In this document: positions 1-9,000 of the stretch, one piece after another | Layout: each line of letters begins with the position of its first letter | Numbering within the stretch: position 1 is the stretch's first letter | Assembly (NCBI GenBank): GCA_039679375.1 | Contig: JBDKVA010000100.1 | Location: 1-20,400, forward strand | DNA length: 20,400 bases | Direction of reading: 5' to 3' | Origin: JBDKVA01 sp039679375 | Lineage (GTDB): Bacteria; Bacillota; Clostridia; Acetivibrionales; DTU013 | Made by a program: the position numbers and the translations under genes | Notes under the pieces: model-generated | Database searches by the model: none | Seen by the model: only the letters and a program-made list of their open reading frames with translations | Told to the model about the DNA's origin: nothing

Positions 1-502
1 GGTCTCTCCCTGCAACAAGCCCAAAATGAGTGGCTGCAGCCCATGCTGCAATGTTTGTCACATCATATACCACTCCATTGACCGCTACATATGCAGGGTT
101 GCCGTTTATACCGTTATATGCCGATAACTGGCCTGGAGTAAATACTGCCTGATTTACCTGACCGGCTTGTGCCGGAATACCGGCAATATTTAGCAGAACA
201 CTTGGCTGTATTCCTTGTGTCATCTGTTCAATGCCACTTTCACTGCTTGCGGGCAAGCTGGCTTGCATAATATTTGTGCTATCTACAAGAGCATTTTTAG
301 TATTTATTACTGTTCCTTTTAAAGAAATATCATCATTCAGCTGATCGGACAAAAAGTTGATGTAATTAAGCCTCTCTCTTATCATGTTGCAAATGGCATT
401 CCTTGCATATATACAGGGTATCTGCTGTATTAAATAAATATAGTTATTGGTCTCATAAACAATGTTGCTTATTTGTTCCTGTATTGGAACTCCTTCAGAC
501 AT
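1..502 (-). CDS. Cytochrome b5-like heme/steroid-binding domain protein (5' part only)
   Basis: The reverse strand is open from an ATG at 502 to the window edge, 167 codons without a stop; the 3' end lies outside. An AGGAGG ribosome site sits 8-9 bases before the ATG. The first ~100 residues (SEGVPIQEQISNIVYETNNY onward) look helical and unassigned. From about residue 125 it reads FTPGQLSAYNG, NPAYVAVNGVVYDVTN and HFGLVAGRD, the signature of the small Gram-positive cytochrome b5-like heme/steroid-binding domain (Cyt-b5, PF00173-like); later parts of that domain would lie outside. Members bind heme or a related ligand; the role here is unknown. It follows a truncated gene on the same strand by 20 bases, which suggests an old operon interrupted upstream. 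The domain call is from recognised motifs, not a search. Confidence 0.75.
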   Translation of the reverse strand, partial: MSEGVPIQEQISNIVYETNNYIYLIQQIPCIYARNAICNMIRERLNYINFLSDQLNDDISLKGTVINTKNALVDSTNIMQASLPASSESGIEQMTQGIQPSVLLNIAGIPAQAGQVNQAVFTPGQLSAYNGINGNPAYVAVNGVVYDVTNIAAWAAATHFGLVAGRD

Positions 503-522
503 AAAAATATTCCTCCTACATT

Positions 523-708
523 TTATGAACTCATTTTTATATTATTCATGGATAAAAGAAGTGTGTTTGACTGCTCATGAGCGTCCTGCTCGATGGCATA
601 TTGAATTTCCTGATGCAGGATTAATTTTATGAACAACTTCATGGCAAAGGGTAATAATCCCTTTTCTTTGCCTAAAACAGCATAACTGTTCCTGATTTTA
701 TTAAAAAA
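523..708 (-). pseudogene. C-terminal remnant of an unknown gene upstream of the b5-like gene
   Basis: The reverse strand reads naturally from about 708 to a TAA at 523 (NSYAVLGKEKGLLPF, then MKLFIKLILHQEIQYA and ending NNIKMSS), with ordinary codon use for this DNA. It stops 20 bases before the start of the b5-like gene, inside the spacing expected for operon genes. Upstream of about 712 the reading continues into sequence of another origin (a patch matching the gene at 12.3-13.0 kb), so any open frame beyond that point is a chimera. I do not recognise the family. It could also be chance, but the codon pattern and position favour a real gene end that lost its 5' part. Confidence 0.4.
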
Positions 709-712
709 GAGG

Positions 713-757
713 ATCTGAACTATCCAATGGTTGAGGCACCATATGTCATCAATCCCC
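713..757 (+). repeat. 45-nt patch copied from the TOPRIM-like gene
   Basis: Bases 713-738 are identical to 12636-12661 and 739-757 are identical to 12667-12685, with only five bases (tttta) missing between the blocks. In the intact gene this stretch encodes LNYPMVEAFYHMSSIP. Flanking bases on both sides are unrelated. The patch lies in a scar between a truncated gene and a transposase fragment, so it is probably recombination debris rather than a functional element. Confidence 0.8.
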
Positions 758-948
758 TTCCGGTGCCCGTTCCCGCGGGCATGCCGGACTGATCCGTGGC
801 GATGCCGACGCTGGCTCAATGAAAAGGCCGTTGTTCTTGTTCGCCTGCGCGGCGCACAGTGCTGTAAATCGTCTGAGCCTCGTCCAAATTGCCATATATA
901 AACCTCCCGTTTTATGAACTATTCTATTGAAAAGGATGTAAGCTTTGA

Positions 949-1104
949 ATGTACACCAACGAGCAGAGAGAAATGATGCTCCGACAGTATCAAAAGGGGA
1001 AAATCGTTAAGGAGATTTGTGCGAAGCATCACGTTTCAAAGAGTAGTCTGTATAACGGGCTCAGACAGGACAGGCCGGTGAAATCCCATAGGAAATTGAT
1101 GTAG
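949..1104 (+). pseudogene. IS3-type transposase orfA fragment (HTH only)
   Basis: An ATG at 949 opens 51 codons to a TAG at 1102-1104. The protein (MYTNEQREMMLRQYQKGKIV, then KEICAKHHVSKSSLYNGLRQ) is the N-terminal helix-turn-helix of IS3/IS150-type orfA transposases, whose usual pattern is a leading helix followed by V.EI...H.VS.S.LY.W. Full orfA is normally about 90-100 residues and is followed by orfB with the DDE catalytic domain; neither the rest of orfA nor orfB is present. The last ten codons are probably not original. It is therefore a dead insertion-sequence remnant ending just before the ATPase gene on the opposite strand. Confidence 0.7.
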
Positions 1105-1110
1105 CATGAT

Positions 1111-2508
1111 TTATATATTGGTTTTAATAATCTCATTAAACGCAACAAGTGTCACATTGTCAAGTTCGTCAGCCTTTTCTATACAGCCTTTTGTAAATCC
1201 AGTTTTAGCGAAAAGATAAAGCTGTACATTTTTATAACGAAATAACTGACTGCGCTCAACAAGCGTATCAAGTACACCAACGTCAACCCTTTCATTTGTC
1301 CACTTGCATTCACTGAACAAGGCGGAATCTGCACCGCCCGTACCCATAATATCAATCTCGGCTTCGCACTTGTTTTTGGCATCGTTGCCCCACCAGAGAC
1401 CAAGATCGGTAAACTCGGTTTTTACCTTTCCTTGCTCCCTCAGCTTCCATAAATATTGAATACAAATATCCTCAAAGACAGCACCCATGTAGTCGCTTAA
1501 CATTGGGGATATTTTTTTATATACAGCATCAATTAAGCCCCGATTGATAGAGGCAATATTATCTGGAATAAACCGATACCAAAACCGGAACAAATTATCA
1601 TCAATTTTATAAATTGTTTTTCTTATGGAATTCTCTGCAAAGGGAGTTTCTTTTTTAATTATGCCAAGAGATATCAAGTTCTTTATATAAGCTGCACAGG
1701 CACTTGTTTCTTCACCAACTTTCGAAGAGATTTCAGATAACTTTGTGCTGCCTGTAGCAATTGCAGTAATAATTGCATTATAAATAGCAGGTTCACGTAC
1801 CTCTTGCTTCAAAAGGTTGTTCGGTTCTTCAAAAAGTGGGCTGGAGGGGTCTAAAAAGCGTCGTTTTATGTTCTCTTCAAGAGATACATTGTCATTCATC
1901 TGGAGTAGATATTGCGGAGTTCCGCCTACTATACCGTAAACAGCCGCCATATCCATATCTGAAAACTTCTTGAAGTAGTTTCTGCTTTCAAAAAAGTCAA
2001 AAGGCAGAATTTTGAACTGAGCAGTTCTTCGGCCATACAACGGAGCTTTATACGCCAGCACATGATTTTCCATAAAAGACATGGATGACCCGCATAAAAT
2101 TAAAAACAGATTAGAAGTATCCTTATTTTTATCAATCAAGGATTGGAGCGTAGATGCAAGGCTTTTAGAAGCCTTGGCAATGTAGGGGTATTCATCAATT
2201 ACAAGAATAATCCTTTTATTTTCAGCCAGTTTGAAGACATATTCAAGTGCCGCCTGAAAAGATGGAAAGATTGTATTTTCAAGTGCAGCATCTGTAAAAG
2301 AAAGAATGCTCCTACTGAAATTCTCAAGATTTTGTTGGGCGTTACTTTCAATCCCGGTAAAAAATATGGCTTCTTTATCTTTTATAAACTCATTAATAAG
2401 AGCAGTTTTACCTACACGCCGCCGCCCATAAATCACAGGAAACTGAAACCCGTTTATATGATAAAGTTCATTTAGCCTATTTAGTTCTCGTTCACGGCCT
2501 ATGAACAT
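1111..2508 (-). CDS. ATPase_2 / DUF234 family ATP-binding protein
   Basis: This 465-residue protein has a Walker A motif (GRRRVGKT, residues 28-35), a Walker B motif (ILVIDEYPY, about 101-109) and a sensor-like LILCGSS, which together mark the archaeal-type ATPase_2 domain. A winged-helix-like middle part follows, then a C-terminal DUF234 region with FRFWYRFI and a PD-(D/E)XK-like arrangement, EAEIDIMG then SECKW, suggesting a nuclease fold. Such proteins occur in bacteria and archaea, often in mobile or defence contexts, with no settled role. A GTG at 2520 is possible, but it lies directly against the GAGGAG ribosome site; the ATG at 2508, 11 bases after it, is the better start. It is a single-gene unit with its own promoter at 2550-2578. 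Confidence 0.88.
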   Translation of the reverse strand: MFIGRERELNRLNELYHINGFQFPVIYGRRRVGKTALINEFIKDKEAIFFTGIESNAQQNLENFSRSILSFTDAALENTIFPSFQAALEYVFKLAENKRIILVIDEYPYIAKASKSLASTLQSLIDKNKDTSNLFLILCGSSMSFMENHVLAYKAPLYGRRTAQFKILPFDFFESRNYFKKFSDMDMAAVYGIVGGTPQYLLQMNDNVSLEENIKRRFLDPSSPLFEEPNNLLKQEVREPAIYNAIITAIATGSTKLSEISSKVGEETSACAAYIKNLISLGIIKKETPFAENSIRKTIYKIDDNLFRFWYRFIPDNIASINRGLIDAVYKKISPMLSDYMGAVFEDICIQYLWKLREQGKVKTEFTDLGLWWGNDAKNKCEAEIDIMGTGGADSALFSECKWTNERVDVGVLDTLVERSQLFRYKNVQLYLFAKTGFTKGCIEKADELDNVTLVAFNEIIKTNI

Positions 2509-2549
2509 AATACTTACCACTCCTCAAATACTAATGTACGATTTACTAA

Positions 2550-2578
2550 ATTATATCTTATATACAAAAGGAAGTCAA
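2550..2578 (-). promoter_or_regulatory. Sigma-A promoter of the ATPase_2/DUF234 gene
   Basis: On the reverse strand TTGACT (2578-2573) is followed after exactly 17 bases by a consensus TATAAT (2555-2550). Transcription would start about 35 bases before the ribosome site. A small inverted repeat AAATTGC/GCAATTT (2591-2610) lies just upstream of the -35 box and might bind a regulator. Confidence 0.8.
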
Positions 2579-2741
2579 TAATGATTTTATAAATTGCTAA
2601 TTTGCAATTTAGTAATTCACAAATTATTTAGTTGGTCATTTGCTTATCTTCATAAAGGTTTATTTCCATAATATATTTAGGCTTGTATCATAGTCACAGG
2701 TTAATATTTTATAAAGAGGCAGATTGAAAATGGAGAATCAT

Positions 2742-2840
2742 ATGAGTATTGAAAAAGCATGCGCCGCAGTGAATGCCTTGGCTCCAGGGAATCTCGATTT
2801 GATTTTAGATTTAAGTTCTTTAGCGCCAATCACACTGTAA
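2742..2840 (+). CDS. Possible 32-residue ORF upstream of the integrase fragment
   Basis: An ATG at 2742, preceded by GGAG at six bases, opens 32 codons (MSIEKACAAVNALAPGNLDL, then ILDLSSLAPITL) to a TAA at 2838-2840. Composition is plausible for a real N-terminus, but the frame stops right where the integrase fragment begins in another frame, so it may be the start of a gene cut by the rearrangement. No family recognised. Confidence 0.25.
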   Translation: MSIEKACAAVNALAPGNLDLILDLSSLAPITL

Positions 2841-2857
2841 CGACAGCAACCATCGAC

Positions 2858-3073
2858 AAAAAGAAGATATATATCCTGCCGCTTGTAAGATTCCATGATC
2901 TGAGGCACTCGTGCGTTGGCTTGATGATGGCGAACGGAGTACCTCTGGAACGTATCAGGGATTGGGTTGGACACAGCGACATCCGCACAACGGCAAATAT
3001 CTATGGACACCTGGAATACCAATCAAAAAAGAAAACAGCAAAGATTATTGAAAAATCTTTGCCGCTTAAAAAG
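2858..3073 (+). pseudogene. Tyrosine recombinase (phage-type integrase), C-terminal fragment
   Basis: About 72 codons encode the end of a phage-type tyrosine integrase. Visible are LPLVRFHDLRHSCVGLMM (box II with the catalytic HxxR), NGVPLERIRDWVGHSDIRTT and the nucleophile segment TANIYGHL with the catalytic tyrosine, then a lysine-rich tail. The N-terminal arm-binding, core-binding and first catalytic arginine regions of a normal 370-400 residue integrase are absent. The open frame continues past 3073 only as antisense of the SLH gene, whose stop codon is at 3096, so the true end is lost or lies at the junction. This integrase once served an element here and is now inactive. Confidence 0.8.
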
Positions 3074-3095
3074 GTTGGTGCCGGCAATCCGCTTT

Positions 3096-6000
3096 TTATT
3101 TCGACAGCAATTTATACAGGACCTGTGCCATCTGAGCGCGCGTGGCGCAGCCCAAGGGATCGAGGTTATCGCCGCTGCCGGAAATGATACCCATCGCGGC
3201 AAATCGCTTCACGGCCTCTATGGCATAATCTGAAATCTCATTCGCATCGCTGAAATCCGACAGCGAAGTGGCGCTGTCATTTTCAGGCAATCCTTTTAAA
3301 ACATCCAGAGCGCGGTATAACATAGTGAACATATCCTGTCTTGTAATCACTTCTTCAGGCATGAACATATTATGTCCCGCGCCGTTTGTAATTCCGAGTC
3401 TCTTTGCTGAAGCAAGGTACCCCGTATAGTATGTGTTACCCGCGTCAGTGAAGTTGTCGACAGGGTTTTCATCGGGAGCAAGTCCGTATGCCCGCATAAG
3501 AAAGACGATAAACTGCCCCCGTGTCAGCGTGGCGTCCGGGTCAAACATGCTGTTCCCAATACCTTTGGTAATCTCACGCGCCGCGCAGAAAGTAACGGCA
3601 TTATAGTACCACGCGCCTTTGGATACGTCATAAAATGTTGTCTTGTTATAGCCGATTGCATATCGTGAGAAATGCGTGACGGTGAAAACCGCCGCACCCG
3701 TTTCCGTATTGTACCGGCTGTGGACCGGTGTCAAATTTCCCGCATCGTCAATGTAGTAGACGACGATGGCATCGGGGTCTTCTCCTTCTTTCAGAGTATA
3801 CGGAATGCTTACCGTGACGTTTCCCCCTCCGAAGCTTGAAATGGTTTTATCTCCGGAAGTAATGGTAAAATCAAAGACAGGCCGGTCTCCCACGGCTTCC
3901 CGAACGGCGTCGGACAACTCGGTATGATCCAATGCTTCCATTTTCAAATTGATGTTTTCGCCGGCACTCCGGCTCATGGCGGAAAGGGCGTTCGCATCAA
4001 AGGTAAGCATGCCGACCGACGTATTCAACCTGAGTCCGTCCAATCCGCTTTCCGTCAGAGAATCAACGGCCGTCTTCGGAACGGTAACCGCAACAGCATC
4101 CGCATGATCGGCACCCTGTACCTTTATTTCCACAATCGCCGAAGTGCCTTCCTGCGCCGCCTCCTGCAGAGCGACGGTGGCCGCCTGCGATATTTGGCCG
4201 GTTGTTACGGAGGTCGCGGCAATCCCGTCGGTTTGAGTCGTTGCCGGTGCGACGACGGTATTCGAAGTCTGAGGCGACGTATAGCTGGAGTCGTCCGGTG
4301 CTTCGGTCACATGCAAGATACCGTTGACCATCTTCAAAGTATAGTTTCCGCTTACCGCAGCTCCCGTTATCGAAATAGTATAATCGGCCGCTTTGCCGCT
4401 GTCGGCGTCTGCCGGCAGGCTCAAGGTTGGGAGCGTTGCCAGAGCGTCGCTGCCGATCAGGCCGGTTACCGTGTACGTCAGCGTTCCGACCGCCGGAATT
4501 GCCGTTCCGACATAGATGGTCTTGCCGTCCGCTTTAACCGTTACTTCTCGTTTGGCAACGGTAATTGAGTAAGCAGCGCTTGTATTTGCAGAATAATTCT
4601 TTTCACCCGTATCCGGAGTATATACAGCCGTGACATTTTTGCTCCCGGGCAGGAGCTCGGTCTGCGTTGTGGTATAGGAGGCGGTGCCGCCGGTCAGCGC
4701 GACGGTGCCCTTTGGAGTCCCGTCAATCAAAAATTGGACGCTGCCAGTCGGGAATTCACCGGACCCTGATTTTTGAGCCGTCGCCGTGAAGGTAACGGTA
4801 TCGCCATAGGCGGGGTCTGTTTTGTTGCTGGTTACGGTAACTACCGGCGTCGCCTGGCTGACGGTCAGATAGACTTTGGCGGGATTAAAGGTAATCTTAT
4901 AGTTCGGATTATTTGTATCGTTCAGTGCGTCATCCGGTTTGATTTCGTATGTGCCGACGTTTTCTCCGGAATCCCTCTTCAAGCCTCCTGCCAAAGTTTC
5001 GGATGCGACAAGAGCGCCGCTTGTAACTTTATAAGTAAACGCCGGGTCGTCCTGCCCGTAGGTTTTCGTAACTGCGTCAGGAGTAATCGTTATTTCTAAA
5101 GGATTAATATTAGCCGAACTGCTGGTGGGGACGGTGATGTTATAGTTGTCTTTGCCGGTTCCGCTTTTCATAACACTGCCTATTATAACTGTTTTCCCGG
5201 TTCCTGCGTCCTTATTGTCAAAAGCGCCGGTTGCTGACACGGTTACCGTGTCCCCCGTAACAATATCCCCCGTATTAAAGCCGCAGTTAACCGCCGTGTT
5301 CGTGTTTCCGTCATAATTCTTGCTGCTAACGGTGACTGTAGCCGTTACCGCTTTCGGCGAGATCACGACGCTCACAGTTGGCTGGACGGACAGGACGTAG
5401 TTATCCTTGTCGGCACCGCTTAATACGATTGTCGTGAAGATAACGGGTCGCGTCCCCGCGTTTTTATCCGGGATGGTTCCCGCCGTGGGGATATTGGCGG
5501 TTAGTGCGGCGCCGTCAAGCATGCCGCTGATCGTTCCGCCTGTCAGCACGACGTTTACCGTCCCGTCATAATCTCTCGCGAAAGCCGAAAGACCGGTGAT
5601 GGAAACCGGTTTTTGATTGACAGTCAGTGAAAAAGCGCCGCTGGTGTTGGTTTTGTAGTCCGTTTCGTCGGCTGCAGGCGTATATCGCGCCATAACGCTC
5701 CTGTTTCCGGCGGTCAGCGGAGCCGCCGCGACGAGGGAAAGAGAGGCCGTGCCGTCCGATGCGAGAGTAACTTCGCCGCCATAAGCGGATGCGTCGACGT
5801 AAAACTGAACGGTTCCCTGCGGAACGCCGTTGGGATCGGAAACCGTTGCGGTAAAGGTGACCGTGTCGCCGTAGGTGGCGCTTGAGCCTTTATCGCTGGT
5901 GACGGAGACCGCCGGGGTGTACCTATCAACGATGGCAACCGTGGCGGGCGTTGTGCTGCCTGCTCCGGCGTAATTCCCATTCACAGCCACCGATGCGCTG

Positions 6001-9000
6001 AAAGCAGCGGGCATTGCCAAATCGCTGCCCATGGTGAAGGCCTGGCTGTATTGGTTCCCGCTGACCGTAATCGAATCCTTCGCGGAGGCGTTAACCGGCG
6101 TGATCAATACCGTCGCGGGGTAGGCGTCGGTATCTTTTTTGTTAGGATAGGTCACTGTGACGGTCACCACGACATCCTTACCCGTCATCTGGGAGGCTTT
6201 ATCGGCGGAAACCGTGACCACAGGCGTAGCCTGGGTGATAGTCAGCTTTACGCCGCCTGTGAAGGTGATGTTGTAGTTGGGATTGCTTTCGCTTGTCACG
6301 GTTCCCTGTGTGATCTCGTATTGGTTTACATCTTCTCCGGCCGCTCTGGTCAGGTTTCCCGCAAGAGTTTCGGATGCGACAAGAGCGCCGCTTGTAACTT
6401 TATAAGTAAACGCCGGGTCGTCTTGCCCATAGGTTTTCGTAACCGCGTCAGGAGTAATTGTTATTGCTAAAGGATTAATATCAGCCGAACCGCTGGTGGG
6501 GACGGTGATGTTATAGTTGTCCTTGCCGGTTCCGCTTTTCATAACACCGCCTATTGTAACTGTTTTCCCGGTTTCGGCGTCCTTATTGTCAAAAGCGCCG
6601 GTTGCTGACACGGTTACCGCGTCTCCCGTAACAATATCCCCCGTATTAAAGCCGCAGTTAACCGCCGCGTTCGTGTTTCCGTCATAAGTCTTGCTGCTAA
6701 CGGTGACTGTAGCCGTTACCGCTTTCGGCGAGATCACGACGCTCACGCTTGGCTGGACGGACAGGACGTAGTTGTTCTTATCGGAACCGTCCAACATGAT
6801 CGCCGTAAAGGTGACGGAGCGTGTCCCGACGTTTTTCTCAGCGGCGGTACCAGCCGTCGGATAAACGGCGGACAGGTCGTCCCCGGTAAGGACGCCCGTC
6901 AACGATCCGCCGCTCAGCGTAACAGCGGTTGCCCCGTCGTATATCTTCGCATCGGCGGTAAAGCCGCTGACGGATACTGGTTTTGGTAGAACGGTGACCG
7001 TGCAGGCGCTGCTTGTCAGGCTGGTGAAATAAGAATTGGAGCCGCTTGGCACGAACTCGGCGGTGATGGAGGCCGAGCCGGCGTCCAACGTCGTTTCTCC
7101 GGCTTCATAGGAAGCGGCGTTTCCGCTGACGGCAACCGGGCTCCCGATGTTGTTTCCGTTCGCTTTGAACTGAACGGTGCCGGTCAGGGAATCCGCACAG
7201 CTCAGAGTCGCGGAAAAGGTTATCTTGTCCCCATAGGTTACGCTGGCGCTGCTGCTTGTTACCTGAGGCGCCTGTACCACCATAACGCCCGTTATGAAGG
7301 CGTTGATTCTCATGTCTGCGCCAAATCCGGCAGTATCGGTAATGGGGGAGCTTGAATCGTCGATTGGGGTACCGACTGCAACCGTACCTGCATCACCGCT
7401 CGCGATGGTATACCGATAGGTAATGCTAATGCTGTCTGCGCTGCTGGACAGATACGACGCGGAAGCCGGTATTCCACCGACGGTCAGGGGAAGGGCGGAG
7501 GTGGTTCCGCCGGTGATACCGTGGTTAAAGTGCACGGTAAAGTCCAGCGGATCGCCTGAGGTATAGTACCCCGCCGCAGGAGAGTCAACGCTCGAAATGA
7601 CCGCGGGCTCGACTGCGGTTACATTGAAGCTTTTGGAGGCCGAGCCGGTTCCGTCATTTAAAGTCACCGTGATAGTAACGGTTCCGTTCTTGAGCGGAGT
7701 AAAGGTGACGGTCCGGTGAAAGCCGGAACCTCCATATGTAAATCCGCTGTTCGGAACAATGGTCTGATCGCCGGAGGTTGCCGTGAGCGTGGCGCTCGCG
7801 GTGGTGTAATATGCGTACACCGGTACGGTCAGCGCGCTTAAATTTGTCGTTTTGTCGCTGATGGAGGTTATTTTGGGAAAATCGTTGATGATTCTGAAAC
7901 TGATATTCCTCACTGTTACAGTGGAGTACACTGTGGACGTGTAGATCATCGTAATTTGCACGCCCTTGGCATTGGCCGGTATATACTGCTGCAGCGACGT
8001 GGTGCCGCTGTTGACGGTAAAAACGGAGCCGACGGGGTTGGTGCAGGCGATATCGGTATAAAACTGAGCTCTGACCACACCGTACGTCGCATCAAAAGAA
8101 GCCGACATATTAAATTGCGTCTCGCCGCTGTCAATAAGCCCGGAGAATTTTGAAATATCGAGATTCTGGTACATGCCGGCGCCCGGCGAAATCAGGGCGA
8201 AGCCGTTGCCCGTAGCCGTTACATTGACGGTGCTGCCGGACCAGCTGGCGTATCCGCTTATGGCGTTGCCGTTCTCGACCAGGTTCGTTCCCATCGAAAT
8301 GACTTTGTGAACGATGAAATGGAAGGTTTTCTCGGCGCTTTTGGACCCGTCGGAAGCCGAAACCGTGATGTCCGCCTCGCCTGACAGATTGCCTGCCGGC
8401 ACGATGGTCAGCGTCCGTTCGGCGTCGCTTCCGCCGATGGTGATGTTGGACACCGGAACCAGATTGATATTGGTGGAAGACGAGCTGAAGGTCAGATTGT
8501 TGACATCGCCGGCATCAGCGTCGCTGATAGTGAAGTTAATGGGGCCGTAGGTGACCGAGGCGTCCGTTTCCGGCGAAGTCGGGAAATCGTTCCCGAACAC
8601 CGGGGCGCTCCCGGTGGAGGCGTCCACAAGCTGCAGAGACACCTTGTCAAACTGAGCATAACCGCCTTTGGTCAGAGTTGCTGACAGGATCACTTTAAAC
8701 TTTCTGGTATTTGATTGGACCTGGGTGTTGATCTGATAGGAACCCATGGCCCCGGTCGATGTGGTGTTGACCACCTGGGAGGTTTTCAGCAAAGTGCCGC
8801 CGGCATCGTATTCCTCCAGAATCGCCTTTGCTTCATTGTCGGCGTTGATGCCCTGAAACATGCTGATGCTGAAATTGATTGATACGTTTCCGCCGGAGAT
8901 ACTGGAAAACAGACCGTTTGTGTCGGTTAATGCAATCTCCTGGGACATTGTTCCCGACAAGGGAGTATCCATACTGGGATTATACAGGAAAAAATAATAG

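Noticed and set aside
523..819. 98-codon reverse frame taken as one gene
   Set aside because: Its first part is read from the 45-nt patch of the TOPRIM-like gene and an arginine-rich out-of-frame stretch; only the end (523-708) looks genuinely coding.
3924..6470. Long forward-strand frames inside the SLH gene (3924-4568, 4773-5099, 6051-6470)
   Set aside because: Antisense shadows of a repetitive, GC-rich coding sequence; no ribosome sites and no recognisable domains.
4995..6789. CRISPR-like repeats
   Set aside because: The repeats are long coding modules in frame with each other; no short repeat-spacer array exists in the window.
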